DNA of 64,000 bases, taken from contig NZ_JAGTXM010000004.1 of the NCBI RefSeq assembly GCF_018252635.1, forward strand, positions 496,001 to 560,000. Direction: 5' to 3'. Source of the stretch: Citrobacter amalonaticus (GTDB lineage: Bacteria > Pseudomonadota > Gammaproteobacteria > Enterobacterales > Enterobacteriaceae). Shown piece by piece: positions 18,296 through 27,684 of this stretch. Below the pieces are notes generated by a model, which had not been told where the DNA came from, ran no database searches, and was given only the letters and a program-made list of their open reading frames with translations. How positions within the stretch are numbered: the stretch's first letter is position 1; every line of letters starts with the position of its first letter. Made by a program: the position numbers and the translations under genes.

Positions 18296-19162
18296 TTATT
18301 GTTCGAATTGACCAAATTCTTGTTGTAACTGGCGGTTGGTCTGTAGCCGCCCGGTTAGTGAATCTCCTAACTGTTCCGCCACGCCGGAAAGCAGCAGGTT
18401 GAACAGACAGCTCACCGGCGCCAGCGAATCCCAGAAGTGCCCGGTGTCGGTTTTCACCTGCAATAAATCGATGGGGTAATCACGCGCCCAGGGACACCAG
18501 ACATCGGTAATCAGCGCCAGCGGAATATGCCGCTCGCTGGCGACGCGACAGTACTGCCGGGCGATGGCGGAGTAAGCGCGGGTATCGGTCAGCACGATAT
18601 ACGGTTTCTCAAACCCGGAATTAAGCGATTCCACCCAACTACCGGATAGCCCTTCGGAATAGTTCACCCTGGGCCGCAGATACTCGAGATGGCTGAAAAA
18701 AGCATTAGCGATCCCTCGCGTCGACTGGATCCCCAGCACATACACCGCTTCCGCCTGCGCCAGCTGTCGGGCAATTCGCTGGAACGTTTCCCCTTGTGCC
18801 AGTTGATAGACATGGGCGATCGCATCAATCTCCAGCGACAGCGACTGACGTGCGCGGTCCGGCAATTGCTGTTGCTGCTGCCAGGAGTCCAGACGCTCGT
18901 TCATGCCCCAGGGCTGATAGGGGACAGAAGGCAGTTCACGCAGGCTGGCTTTAGCATCTTCCAGATTGCGATAGCCAATTTTTCGCAGGTAACGTCCGAC
19001 GGTAATCCCGCTGGTGCCTGTCGCTTTGCCAATGCTGTCGGCGGTTTCAAACGGGATTTGCGCTACATGGGTCAACAGCCAACTGGCAACACGCTTTTCG
19101 CTTGGCGTATGCAGGCTGAAGGTCTGTTCAATTCGGGTCAGTAACTCAGGTTTTGCTGTCAT
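18296..19162 (-). CDS. RpiR-family regulator (HTH + SIS) heading the ddp operon
   Basis: A 288-residue regulator with an N-terminal RpiR helix-turn-helix (SIGKATGTSGITVGRYLRKIGY, about residues 42-63) and a C-terminal SIS domain (VYVLGIQSTRGIANAF to about residue 235), which normally binds phosphosugars. It is the first gene of the minus-strand ddpXABCDF operon, with a 14-bp gap to ddpX, so it probably regulates itself and the operon. In E. coli K-12 this position next to ddpX is not occupied by an RpiR gene. An amino-sugar phosphate from peptidoglycan is a plausible effector (inference). GTG at 19165 is an alternative start. Confidence 0.85.
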   Translation of the reverse strand: MTAKPELLTRIEQTFSLHTPSEKRVASWLLTHVAQIPFETADSIGKATGTSGITVGRYLRKIGYRNLEDAKASLRELPSVPYQPWGMNERLDSWQQQQQLPDRARQSLSLEIDAIAHVYQLAQGETFQRIARQLAQAEAVYVLGIQSTRGIANAFFSHLEYLRPRVNYSEGLSGSWVESLNSGFEKPYIVLTDTRAYSAIARQYCRVASERHIPLALITDVWCPWARDYPIDLLQVKTDTGHFWDSLAPVSCLFNLLLSGVAEQLGDSLTGRLQTNRQLQQEFGQFEQ

Positions 19163-19564
19163 CACCGTCTCGCTGTTACCTGGCTGTCAAACATCCGTTC
19201 ACTGTTAGTTCATTAACAATGCAGGACGCGTGCCATGTTCAAAAACGCCGCCGTAGCGGGGGGTAATTGTTAAATTACGCCAAAAACAATTAACTTATGA
19301 TCAACATTTGTGCAGCGTAGTGCAGTTTTGGTGCAACGGTAAGGCGCAAGGGCGGTTATCTGCCGGATACGCAGGCGCGATCACATTCTCGCGGCGAAAT
19401 AAACAACAAACATCAGGATCGGTACCGGGAAATATCACTAACAGCCATAACAAGTATGCGTGTATTTATTTCTGGGACGTGAGGGGTATTATTCTCTTCG
19501 TTCTACATTAACGGTTTAAAGCGCTCATGTAGAGGTTATTTATATCATTAACGGAGCCATCATA
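19163..19564. promoter_or_regulatory. Divergent control region, RpiR-ddp operon / hdeB
   Basis: This 402-bp region contains no convincing gene. An inverted repeat GTAATT/AATTAC (19263-19268, 19273-19278) about 100 bp upstream of the RpiR gene is a candidate operator. hdeB is preceded by an AT-rich stretch and a GGAG ribosome-binding site. Confidence 0.4.
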
Positions 19565-19894
19565 ATGAACAAATTCTCCCTTTCTACAGCAGGTATTTTA
19601 GTGGCAGCGCTGTTGACCAGTGTCAGCGTCAATGCCGCAACCACTGACGCGAAAACCGACGTCACTCCCAGGAACATGAGCTGCCAGGAGTTCATCGATC
19701 TGAACCCGCAGACGATGGCGCCGGTTGCCTTTTGGGTATTAAACGAAGATGAAGACTTTAAAGGCGGGGACTATGTCACCTTCGATGAAACCGTTACAAC
19801 CGCGGTTCCTTTAACCGTTGAAATCTGTAAAAAACATCCGCAGAGTGAACTGACTAAAATTAAAGACGAAATCAAAAAAGAATTAAGCAAATAA
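19565..19894 (+). CDS. hdeB: HdeB-like periplasmic acid-stress chaperone
   Basis: A 109-residue protein with a signal peptide cleaved after VNA (about residue 24) and the HdeB pattern MSCQEFIDLNP...PVAFWVLNEDEDFKGGDYVTFDET...C. The two cysteines (Cys40 and Cys88) that form the conserved disulfide are present. HdeB prevents aggregation of periplasmic proteins at low pH. HdeA, HdeD and the rest of the acid-fitness island are not adjacent; here it stands alone between the ddp operon and a chemoreceptor gene and has its own terminator at 19911-19935. Residues differ enough from E. coli HdeB that it could be a paralogue. Confidence 0.85.
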   Translation: MNKFSLSTAGILVAALLTSVSVNAATTDAKTDVTPRNMSCQEFIDLNPQTMAPVAFWVLNEDEDFKGGDYVTFDETVTTAVPLTVEICKKHPQSELTKIKDEIKKELSK

Positions 19895-19910
19895 GATTAA
19901 GCGTGTATTT

Positions 19911-19935
19911 AAACCCAGCCAGAGTGCTGGGTTTT
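19911..19935 (+). terminator. Terminator downstream of hdeB
   Basis: A 9-bp stem (AAACCCAGC at 19911-19919, GCTGGGTTT at 19926-19934) with a 6-nt loop ends in a short T-run 16 nt after the hdeB stop codon. Confidence 0.75.
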
Positions 19936-20051
19936 GCTATATGTGACAACGTCACATTATTAATTTAAGACAATACGGAATTCTGTATAAAGCTCTAAAA
20001 ATACGTGCCGATACTGAATATAAATTAGCCTGAAAATAAAAGGATGTTTAT

Positions 20052-21983
20052 ATGGTCTGGTATCCGTCACGTATTTCGACTCGTTTGACGCTCGGGGGGA
20101 TCGCGTTACTTGCCGTAACGACGTTAGTGATTGTTGTCATTATGCTTTGGCGTGGGCAACCCCGCGTCGTTGAAGTCAACACGGCGTTGATCGAGGAGAC
20201 CGGGCATGGCCTGACACGTCAACTCAGCAGCGTCCTGTCACGTATTGAGGGAGAAACCGTCAGTTTATCGCGACTGGCCGAAGTCCTGCCAAATGATGAA
20301 GCGCTGTACCGCGCCGTCGTGCCGCATCTTCTCGGCGAACAGAATAATTCGATCATCACCGGAGGCGGGATCTGGCCTGAGCCGGACGCGTTTACGCCTG
20401 GTGTTGCGCGGCGCAGTTTTTTCTGGGCGCGCAGTAACGACGATAAGCTGGTGTTTTCCGACGAGTACAACGCAGCAGGTGGCAACGGCTACCACAATGA
20501 AAGCTGGTATCAGGGCGCGAAGGGGCATTCGCAGGAAAACTGCGTCTGGTCAGATGTTTACCAGGATGCCATTTCCGGGATCAACATGGTGACCTGTAGT
20601 ATTCCGTACCAACTGGCGGGAAAATTCGCTGGCGTGGCAACGACGGATATTCGACTCGATAACGTCGCCAGCTTTATGCAGCAACAGGGCGGACGCACTG
20701 GCGGATACGCCTTCGTGGTCGACAAGCAGGGGCAGATTCTCTATTTCCCGCAAGACGATGGGGAGCATCACAAAACGGTTGGCGATCTGGTGAAGGCTTC
20801 TGCGTGGTTAAGCCCTGTCGCTCAGCGTTTGCAGAAACTGCGCACCGAAACCACTGATGTCACCGCCGTGGCGCTGGAAAACGACGGCATCCTGAACGCG
20901 CCGTCACGCGTGATGTTGTTCCCGATGGCCGATACCGGCTGGGTGGTGGGACTGGTGACTCCGCAAGAACGCATCGTCGGTCTGGCGAAGGTCATGATGC
21001 GCGATGTTCTTGAAGTGCTGATCCCCGTCATGACGCTACTGCTGGCGGGTTCCTGGCTGGCTGTTCGCCGACTGATTGCCCGTCTGGACGACACGCGGCA
21101 GGCGCTGGACGATATCGCGCAGGGCGACGGCGATCTGACCCGGCGCTTAGAGGTGAAGGGTAAGGACGAAATTTCCGCGATTGCGGAAGCATTTAACCTC
21201 TTCGTGGATAAAATTTCCGCTATTTTACTTACGGTGCGCAGCAGCAGTGAAGTGGTGGCGAACAACGCCGTCAGCCTTGCCGACAGTAATACTGAGCTGT
21301 CAACACGGGTTACACAGCAGGCGGCAGCGCTGGAAGAGAGTGCCGCCGCGATGGAACAACTTAATGCGACCGTTCATCAGAATGCAGGCAATACGCAACT
21401 GGCGGATGAGCTTTCAGAAAGCACGGCGCAAACGGCCAACCGTTGTGGAGACGTCATGCATGAGGTGATCTCGACCATGGATAACGTCAGCGCCTCATCA
21501 GGCCGAATGGTGGAGATCGTCTCGGTGATTGACAGTATTGCCTTCCAGACGAACATTCTGGCGCTCAATGCTGCCGTGGAAGCGGCTCGCGCCGGTGATG
21601 CCGGACGCGGATTTGCGGTGGTGGCGTCTGAAGTCAGAACGCTGGCGCAGCGCAGCGCGACCGCCGCCCAGGAAATCAAAGCGCTTATTGATGAGTCGGT
21701 GTCTCACGTCGATAACAGCAGCCAGCAAATTCATCATGCCGGCGATCGCTTGCAGGAACTGGTGGGGCATGTTCGTCAGGTGCGTCAGTTAATGGGAGAA
21801 ATTCGCGTCGCGGGGGAAGAGCAGCGCAAAGGTGTTGCCGAAGTCACGCTCGCCGTCACGGAAATGGACAGTACGGTCCAGCAGAACGCCTCGCTGATTG
21901 ATGATGCGGCAGCACGGACGCAGATCTTAAAAGCTGAAGCCGAAGAGCTGGCCTTGCAGGTGTCGTCGTTTAAATTGCCGTAA
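20052..21983 (+). CDS. Methyl-accepting chemotaxis protein with periplasmic double-Cache sensor
   Basis: A 643-residue transmembrane chemoreceptor. TM1 lies at about residues 12-34 and TM2 at about 320-340. The roughly 285-residue periplasmic part has Cache-type features ([23 protein letters not shown]..., [18 protein letters not shown]). Then come a HAMP domain (about 340-395) and the signalling domain with the highly conserved hairpin tip [30 protein letters not shown]. Cache MCPs often bind amino or organic acids, but the ligand is unknown. It ends SSFKLP and lacks the NWETF-type pentapeptide that tethers CheR/CheB. A short stretch after [11 protein letters not shown] looks compressed relative to other MCPs. 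AAGGA ribosome-binding site. Confidence 0.92.
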   Translation: MVWYPSRISTRLTLGGIALLAVTTLVIVVIMLWRGQPRVVEVNTALIEETGHGLTRQLSSVLSRIEGETVSLSRLAEVLPNDEALYRAVVPHLLGEQNNSIITGGGIWPEPDAFTPGVARRSFFWARSNDDKLVFSDEYNAAGGNGYHNESWYQGAKGHSQENCVWSDVYQDAISGINMVTCSIPYQLAGKFAGVATTDIRLDNVASFMQQQGGRTGGYAFVVDKQGQILYFPQDDGEHHKTVGDLVKASAWLSPVAQRLQKLRTETTDVTAVALENDGILNAPSRVMLFPMADTGWVVGLVTPQERIVGLAKVMMRDVLEVLIPVMTLLLAGSWLAVRRLIARLDDTRQALDDIAQGDGDLTRRLEVKGKDEISAIAEAFNLFVDKISAILLTVRSSSEVVANNAVSLADSNTELSTRVTQQAAALEESAAAMEQLNATVHQNAGNTQLADELSESTAQTANRCGDVMHEVISTMDNVSASSGRMVEIVSVIDSIAFQTNILALNAAVEAARAGDAGRGFAVVASEVRTLAQRSATAAQEIKALIDESVSHVDNSSQQIHHAGDRLQELVGHVRQVRQLMGEIRVAGEEQRKGVAEVTLAVTEMDSTVQQNASLIDDAAARTQILKAEAEELALQVSSFKLP

Positions 21984-21998
21984 TGCCTGTGCGACAAT

Positions 21999-22029
21999 AT
22001 GCCCGGTAAGCGATGGCGCCATCGGGCAT
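21999..22029. repeat. Palindromic/REP-like element between convergent genes
   Basis: Arms ATGCCCG (21999-22005) and CGGGCAT (22023-22029) flank an internal perfect palindrome CGATGGCGCCATCG (22011-22024), allowing two alternative hairpins. It lies between the convergent chemoreceptor gene and dosP and may serve as a bidirectional transcription stop. Confidence 0.5.
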
Positions 22030-22039
22030 GTTCTGCATA

Positions 22040-24445
22040 TCAGATAGCCAACGGTAACGCCGTCTGCATCCAGTCGGCGATCTCATCAGCCGGAATGGGG
22101 CGAGAAAAATAATACCCCTGAATCACCGGACAATTCATCGAGCGCAACAACTCAAACTGTTCTTTTGTTTCAACCCCTTCGGCGATGACTACCAGGTTCA
22201 GGCTCTGTCCAATACGGATAATCGCCTCCAGTAAAGACTGAATGCGCTTCTCGGTCTGGCAGCGATCGACAAACGTTTTATCGATTTTTAGTTCCGTCAC
22301 GGGCAGGCTGACCAGGCGGGAAAGACCGGAAAAACCGGTGCCAAAATCATCGATCGACAGTCCTACTCCCATGTTGCGTAAGATCTCAATGCGCCTGAGG
22401 ATCTCTTCATCTTGCTCCATCATCATGCTTTCGGTGATTTCGACCGTCAACTGATCGCCCGGAATGGCGAATTCCACCATTGCTTCCGACACCTGGTCCG
22501 GCAGTTGATTGCTGCGAAAGTGCAGGGCGGAGAGGTTCACCGACAGCGTCGGAATGGTCAGGAGCATCGTGCGCCATTCCGCTAACTGGCGACACGCTTC
22601 TCTGACCACCCAACGACCAATGTTCTCGATTTCGCCCGTCTCTTCAGCGAGCGGAATAAAGCGGTTAGGCGGTACGTGACCGTGCACCGGATCGCTCCAG
22701 CGCGCAAGCGCTTCGAAACCATAAAGCTCGCCGGTCTGGGCAAAGATCTGCGGTTGATATACCAGCCGCAACTGGTTGGTAATAATAGCATTTTTCAACG
22801 CTGTGCCCAGTTGCAGACGCTCTTTTACCGCGAGGTTCATTTCCGGGTTGAAGAACTGCCAGCCATTGCCGCCTGCTTTACGAATAAAATCCATCGCGTT
22901 GTGGGCGGTGGAAAGCAGATAGTCACGATTTTTTCCCGCTTCATAGCTAATCCCGATACTGAAGGTCAGCGGGAAGGGTTTGTCGTCATACAGCGTCGCT
23001 TCACTGCCGATATTGATCAGTTCATCGGCAAACTGGGTGATATTACTCATTTCGTTGTCGTCACTGACCAGCACGAACTGTGTACCTTCAATGCGGCTCA
23101 AATACTGATCGGGTTTGAGCCGCTCGCGGATTTTATTGATAACCTGTTGCAATACCTGATCGGCCACAGCATAGCCGAGACTGTCGATGACATCCTGGAA
23201 GTGATCGACACTGATGAGAAACACCACCGGCGAAAAGCCTTTTGCGCCGCTAATGAGATCGTCGAGATGAGCGTGCAGGTGATTGCGGTTGGGCAAACCG
23301 GTTAGCGGGTCAAACTGCAAGAGACGTTCAATATGCTGACGGCTCTTTTCTTGTTCCAGCGCCAGGGCCGCCATATGCTGACTGATGTCCGCCACGCGTT
23401 CAATGAAAGCACTGGTCTCTTTTCCTTTCGCCGTTTTAATTAACAGCGTCCCGGCTGGCTCACCATCACGTTGCCGGATGGTGAGCGTCCAGACGCTCAG
23501 ATCTTTCGCGTCGATCTCTTTCGATGACGACGCCCAGAACTGGCGGGTGTTATCTTTCAGCGCATACAGCGAAACATGCGTATCCCGCAGCACCGCTTCA
23601 ATGTTGCGGCAAATAATGTCGCCCATTTCGTGAAACGGTGGACTGCTGCACATCGCCGCCAGAATATTGCCCTCAAGCTGGCGAATCTGCCGCTCTTCGG
23701 TGATATCGGAAAACGTCATGACCAGGTTTTGCAGTTCGTTTCGCCGGTCATAAACCGGACTGACAGAGGCCTTAATCCAGATCTTTTCGCCGGCGCGGGT
23801 GACCATCAGAAACTCATCCTGATCGCGGGCTGTTTTCCAGAGTAGCTGTTTGAGCCGCTGGCGATTATCCGACGGTTCTTCGGGAATAGTGAGCAGTTTA
23901 TCCAACTGTTGACCTGTCGAATCGGCGATATCGTAGCCAAACATCTCTGTGAACGCACGGTTGCACTGAACAATACACCGCGCCGGGTCGAGTACAATCA
24001 CTGGACGGTCAAGATGATCGACCGCCAGCACCAGCAGACGTTTCTGTTCTTTTTGTTCCATCTCGACGCTGGCATCACGCACCAGCGCCAGATAGAAAAT
24101 TTTGCCCGCCACGTTCACTTTCGACAGGGCAAAACGCGTCCAGACTTTGCTGCCGTCTTTACGTTCCAGCAATAATTCCCGGCTCATGCCTTCTACGCGA
24201 GCCTGTCCACCTTCACGGTTATGACGAATGTAATCCGGATGTGCCGCGCGCAAATCGTGGGGAATGAGCATCGAGATACCATTACCGATCACCTCGTCAC
24301 GGCGATATCCCCAGAGCTTTTCCGCTGCGGGATTAAAAAACAAGACATCGTCATTGTCATTAATTAATACCGCTCCCATCATATTCTGCTCAAGAGCAGG
24401 AAAGAAAATGCTGTCTCCGGAGCCTTCAACGTCGGATAGATTCAT
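22040..24445 (-). CDS. dosP: Oxygen-sensing c-di-GMP phosphodiesterase DosP
   Basis: A cytoplasmic 801-residue heme sensor that hydrolyses c-di-GMP to pGpG, activated by O2 binding. Layout: heme PAS (about 12-125), second PAS (about 135-250), GAF-like region, GGDEF-like domain (about 380-540) and EAL domain (about 545-795). By alignment with E. coli DosP the proximal heme ligand is His69 (AAHPDY) and the distal Met87 (VEGMSRE), with Arg89 stabilising O2. The GGDEF site is degenerate (IEGTQFVLV), so it cannot make c-di-GMP; the EAL motif (YGFEALARW) and downstream VEITESM and DDFGTGFSG motifs are intact. It lies 26 bp after dosC in one operon. Confidence 0.95.
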   Translation of the reverse strand: MNLSDVEGSGDSIFFPALEQNMMGAVLINDNDDVLFFNPAAEKLWGYRRDEVIGNGISMLIPHDLRAAHPDYIRHNREGGQARVEGMSRELLLERKDGSKVWTRFALSKVNVAGKIFYLALVRDASVEMEQKEQKRLLVLAVDHLDRPVIVLDPARCIVQCNRAFTEMFGYDIADSTGQQLDKLLTIPEEPSDNRQRLKQLLWKTARDQDEFLMVTRAGEKIWIKASVSPVYDRRNELQNLVMTFSDITEERQIRQLEGNILAAMCSSPPFHEMGDIICRNIEAVLRDTHVSLYALKDNTRQFWASSSKEIDAKDLSVWTLTIRQRDGEPAGTLLIKTAKGKETSAFIERVADISQHMAALALEQEKSRQHIERLLQFDPLTGLPNRNHLHAHLDDLISGAKGFSPVVFLISVDHFQDVIDSLGYAVADQVLQQVINKIRERLKPDQYLSRIEGTQFVLVSDDNEMSNITQFADELINIGSEATLYDDKPFPLTFSIGISYEAGKNRDYLLSTAHNAMDFIRKAGGNGWQFFNPEMNLAVKERLQLGTALKNAIITNQLRLVYQPQIFAQTGELYGFEALARWSDPVHGHVPPNRFIPLAEETGEIENIGRWVVREACRQLAEWRTMLLTIPTLSVNLSALHFRSNQLPDQVSEAMVEFAIPGDQLTVEITESMMMEQDEEILRRIEILRNMGVGLSIDDFGTGFSGLSRLVSLPVTELKIDKTFVDRCQTEKRIQSLLEAIIRIGQSLNLVVIAEGVETKEQFELLRSMNCPVIQGYYFSRPIPADEIADWMQTALPLAI

Positions 24446-24471
24446 TTTTTACCTCTGCATCCGGATATGTC

Positions 24472-25854
24472 TCAGGAAGCTGGCTTCCAGAGTTCAACAC
24501 AATTCCTGCCTCGTCTCTTCGCCGTATATAAAGCTTCATCAGCGATCTGAATCAGGCGCTCGTAATCCGGGTGACCATTAAACATGGCGGCACCAATTGA
24601 CAGTGAAAGCGGGATGATTTCGCCATTCGGCGATTTAATTTTAGTTTTCTCAACGCGACTGCGAATGCGCTCGGCCGTGCGCAGCGTATCCGTCTGGTTA
24701 GCTTCGGTAAGAACGATAATAAACTCATCGCCACCGTAGCGGAAAACATAATCACTACTGCGAACGTTATCATAAAAGGCCTGAGAAACCCGACGCAGAA
24801 TTTCATCACCGGTATTGTGTCCCCAGGTATCATTGATCTCTTTAAATTTATCGACGTCGATAATCAGCACCGAGAGTGGGGTGTTAGCGCGGTTCGCGTG
24901 GGCAATTTCACGTTTAAAAATAGTCGGCAGAAAGCGACGATTGAGTAATTTCGTCAACACATCCATCCCCACCTCATGGCGGGAGACTTCTTCAAACAGT
25001 TCACGCAACAAGGTGATGATTTGCGAGACAGAATTGCGAATCTGCAGCAGGAACTTCACGCGTGCCGCTTTATTGTTCAGCGCTTTTGTCGAACCATTGG
25101 CGTTATGAAAAATGCCGTCAAAATCCTGAATTAAACGCGAAATATGGCCGACTTCGGCAATGCCACTAAAATAGTGCCGGCCTTTGTGATTGAACCACAG
25201 ACCAAAATCTGCCTGACTTAATGGAAGACTGCTGCCAAGATCGGAATCGAGCAGCACTTTATAAATGACATCCATTTCCCATGAAAGCAGTGCGGCAATC
25301 TGCCGCTCTTTCTCTTCTTCTGCATTTTCCAGTAAGGTAAAAATACGATAGTTTTCATCTTCTTTAGCGGCAGTGCTTTCACTGAAAGAGAAGGCCCGGG
25401 ACATCACTTCCATTGCCAGATCGATACTGTTGATGGAGAAATGATAAACCTGTAATTTTTCCATGGAATCATGGTGACCATCAAAAATGATCGGGTAGAG
25501 GATCTTTTTCAAAACCCGGAATCCCATTTCGACCAGTTCAACCGGAATACCAATACGCGCATGAACCTCAGCAACCGTATGCTGAATCTTTATCAGTTCA
25601 TCAATATGCTCGGGTTCGCTGGAGAGCACATCCACAATCCACTTTTCAAGCGCACTTTTGAGTTGGCGTTCAACCTGTTCATTACTCAAAAACTCTTCGG
25701 CATGTGGATCGGTGAGGACATTGCGATAGAACTCAATGCTCAATGCATGGGCATGCGCAGTTGCTATCTCCGAAGCAAGTTTCCGAATATGGGAGTCGGT
25801 ATGTTCAACCAGAGCAACCCATTCGTCTTTCATTCTTTTAAGATACATCTCCAT
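24472..25854 (-). CDS. dosC: Oxygen-sensing diguanylate cyclase DosC (globin-coupled)
   Basis: A 460-residue cytoplasmic protein with an N-terminal globin sensor (1-155), a middle helical region and a C-terminal GGDEF domain (about 295-460). The heme ligand His98 (AEVHAR) and the distal Tyr43 (EFYRN) are conserved. The active site RYGGDEF and an upstream RSSD inhibitory-site motif are intact, so it should make c-di-GMP under O2/heme control. It is paired with DosP in one operon; in E. coli this pair is sigma-S dependent and associates with PNPase. Start ATG as in E. coli. Confidence 0.95.
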   Translation of the reverse strand: MEMYLKRMKDEWVALVEHTDSHIRKLASEIATAHAHALSIEFYRNVLTDPHAEEFLSNEQVERQLKSALEKWIVDVLSSEPEHIDELIKIQHTVAEVHARIGIPVELVEMGFRVLKKILYPIIFDGHHDSMEKLQVYHFSINSIDLAMEVMSRAFSFSESTAAKEDENYRIFTLLENAEEEKERQIAALLSWEMDVIYKVLLDSDLGSSLPLSQADFGLWFNHKGRHYFSGIAEVGHISRLIQDFDGIFHNANGSTKALNNKAARVKFLLQIRNSVSQIITLLRELFEEVSRHEVGMDVLTKLLNRRFLPTIFKREIAHANRANTPLSVLIIDVDKFKEINDTWGHNTGDEILRRVSQAFYDNVRSSDYVFRYGGDEFIIVLTEANQTDTLRTAERIRSRVEKTKIKSPNGEIIPLSLSIGAAMFNGHPDYERLIQIADEALYTAKRRGRNCVELWKPAS

Positions 25855-26418
25855 GATGTAGATCCTTACAGTGGTTAGCGAGCAACATTGCGTCCTGGGT
25901 CATAAGCACAGTCTGGATAGTAAGACGAGTCTAAAACACAAAACAGCCGAAATGGTGCAGAGTGACATTAATGAAATAGTGTAATGCCTTAAGTCATATT
26001 TTCACGCGTTCAGGCAAAGTAAGCCTGAAACAATTATGGATATAACCAAAAGTAGCAAGAAAAATCCTTTTTAAGCGACTTTTTAAACTAATCGACTTCT
26101 GAAAAGTATAGTCCATCCGTTTGATCGTTGAGACTAATCATGCAACCCAGGTAAGGTCATTCAGCGTATTTTTTAATGTCAGTTTTTTTCAAATCATAAA
26201 ATGATATGAGGGATTTTTTGCGCAATATCGTCATCATTATGTAATAAATCCTGTTTTTGATGCCAGGAATTAATTAGCGTGTACTGAACCATTATTTATC
26301 TCCGTCATTTATTGACCATTCGCCACAGGATTGATCGCCAACAATCCATCGGCATACGCATTACGTTCTACTTTCTCTTCAGTCACAGCATATCCGCAGC
26401 GAAACAGTGGAGGTTACG
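25855..26418. other. Intergenic region upstream of dosC and the DUF2235 gene
   Basis: This AT-rich spacer of about 560 bp separates divergent genes. It holds a 7-bp inverted repeat (TTCAGGC 26009-26015, GCCTGAA 26023-26029), a candidate small ORF on the minus strand (26194-26292), and an in-frame GTG at 26407 that is less likely than the ATG at 26419 as the DUF2235 start. No clear sigma-70 promoter could be assigned by eye. Confidence 0.4.
26194..26292 (-). CDS. Candidate small ORF upstream of dosC (32 codons)
   Basis: An ATG at 26292 preceded by GGAGA at 6-nt spacing opens a 32-residue frame ending in TGA. The peptide begins MVQYTLINSWHQKQ, is mildly acidic in the middle (HNDDDI) and ends in a short hydrophobic tail (IPHIIL). 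It is on the dosC strand about 340 bp upstream and may be part of the dosC leader or an independent small-protein gene. I recognise no family; the support is the ribosome-binding site and the open frame only. Confidence 0.35.
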   Translation of the reverse strand: MVQYTLINSWHQKQDLLHNDDDIAQKIPHIIL

Positions 26419-27531
26419 ATGGGACGGCAACTGGTTATTTTCCTCGATGGCACGGGCAATCGCTTCAGTCATAAACCGACAAATGTGATTCGACTGCTGC
26501 GATCGCTGCCGAAAGGGGATGCAGACGTACTGACCTATTACGATCAGGGCGTCGGGACGTTTGGCGTCAAGGAGACGCTTTTTGAATGGCAAAAATTACC
26601 GTCGCGGATCTGCGGCCTGGCATTTGGCTGGGGACTTAAACGTAATGTTGAAGGGGCTTATCATTTCCTGGCGGAAAATTACCGGGAGGGAGATGCGATC
26701 TACCTGTTTGGTTTTTCCCGCGGTGCCTATGCCGCCAGAGCGTTGGCGGCATTGATTCACACGGCGGGTATTGTTGAAGGCCACCAGGCTCATCTCTTTG
26801 ACTATGCGTGGGCGATGCTGCTGGCCAAAAGCGGGGAGAATAATGCGCCTGACTTCAAACTGCAGGCGCGCTTCAAATCCACCTTTGGCCGGCGGGTAAA
26901 CGTCCATTTTCTTGGCCTGTTTGATACGGTGAAATCGGTAGGCTGGATTTATGACCCGGTGATAATTCCCTACACGGCGAAGAATCCCGCCGTCGACATC
27001 GTCCGTCATGCGGTCTCGATTGACGAACGGCGCTGCTTTTTTCGCCAGCATCTCTGGCGCAGAAATGACGATGTAAAAACAGACCTGAAAGAGGTGTGGT
27101 TTGCCGGGGTCCATTCTGACGTTGGCGGGGGATATCCGCCGCAGCAGGCGCAACTGGCGTTGACAGCTTTTCGCTGGATGCTGGGAGAGGCCTGGCGCGC
27201 AGGTTTACGCATCGATTTCTCCCGCGCCAAAAAGGAGCTGTCAATTCGCTTCCCGGGATTTCCGGCCATTCACGACTCCATGTTATTGGGATGGAAGTTT
27301 GCCGAATGGCTGCCTCGTCTGGTCTGGACCGGAGAAGATCATCAACGTGAACTCAAAATTGGCGCGATGCCACCGTTTGGTCAGCCGGTACCACGGCCCA
27401 TGACGGGCGCAATCAGCGTACATGCGTCGGTGGTTAATTTAATGAACGCGAATCCGGATTATCGCCCGCCGAATCTTCCTCGTTATTATTCGGTCGAAGG
27501 GGATGATCCGGGTATCGCAAGTTTGCCCTGA
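26419..27531 (+). CDS. DUF2235 alpha/beta-hydrolase (Tle1-type phospholipase-like catalytic domain)
   Basis: A 370-residue single-domain protein that opens with RQLVIFLDGTGN and contains the nucleophile elbow GFSRG with Ser100, followed by AYAARALA; a VHSDVGGGYP segment carries a conserved Asp. This is the DUF2235 fold shared by Tle1 phospholipase effectors of type VI secretion and by stand-alone hydrolases. No VgrG, PAAR or immunity gene lies nearby and no signal peptide is visible, so a housekeeping or stress hydrolase is as likely as an effector. The ATG at 26419 has GGAGG 5 nt upstream; an upstream in-frame GTG is disfavoured. Confidence 0.82.
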   Translation: MGRQLVIFLDGTGNRFSHKPTNVIRLLRSLPKGDADVLTYYDQGVGTFGVKETLFEWQKLPSRICGLAFGWGLKRNVEGAYHFLAENYREGDAIYLFGFSRGAYAARALAALIHTAGIVEGHQAHLFDYAWAMLLAKSGENNAPDFKLQARFKSTFGRRVNVHFLGLFDTVKSVGWIYDPVIIPYTAKNPAVDIVRHAVSIDERRCFFRQHLWRRNDDVKTDLKEVWFAGVHSDVGGGYPPQQAQLALTAFRWMLGEAWRAGLRIDFSRAKKELSIRFPGFPAIHDSMLLGWKFAEWLPRLVWTGEDHQRELKIGAMPPFGQPVPRPMTGAISVHASVVNLMNANPDYRPPNLPRYYSVEGDDPGIASLP

Positions 27532-27565
27532 ATACACGCACGATCACCTGGTTATTATTGCCATG

Positions 27566-27601
27566 ATTAACCCTGTTCTGAATATCGCGAGCAGGGTTAA
27601 T
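27566..27601. terminator. Hairpin between the convergent DUF2235 gene and digH
   Basis: A perfect 10-bp inverted repeat (ATTAACCCTG at 27566-27575, CAGGGTTAAT at 27592-27601) lies between the convergent stop codons. T-runs are short on both strands, so termination strength is uncertain. Confidence 0.5.
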
Positions 27602-27684
27602 AGATTAATGCCTCAGTATGATTTTCACTGGTTGAATAATCTTTTTCGCTTAGAGTAAACGGTGCCTCTTATTTCGTGACATCG

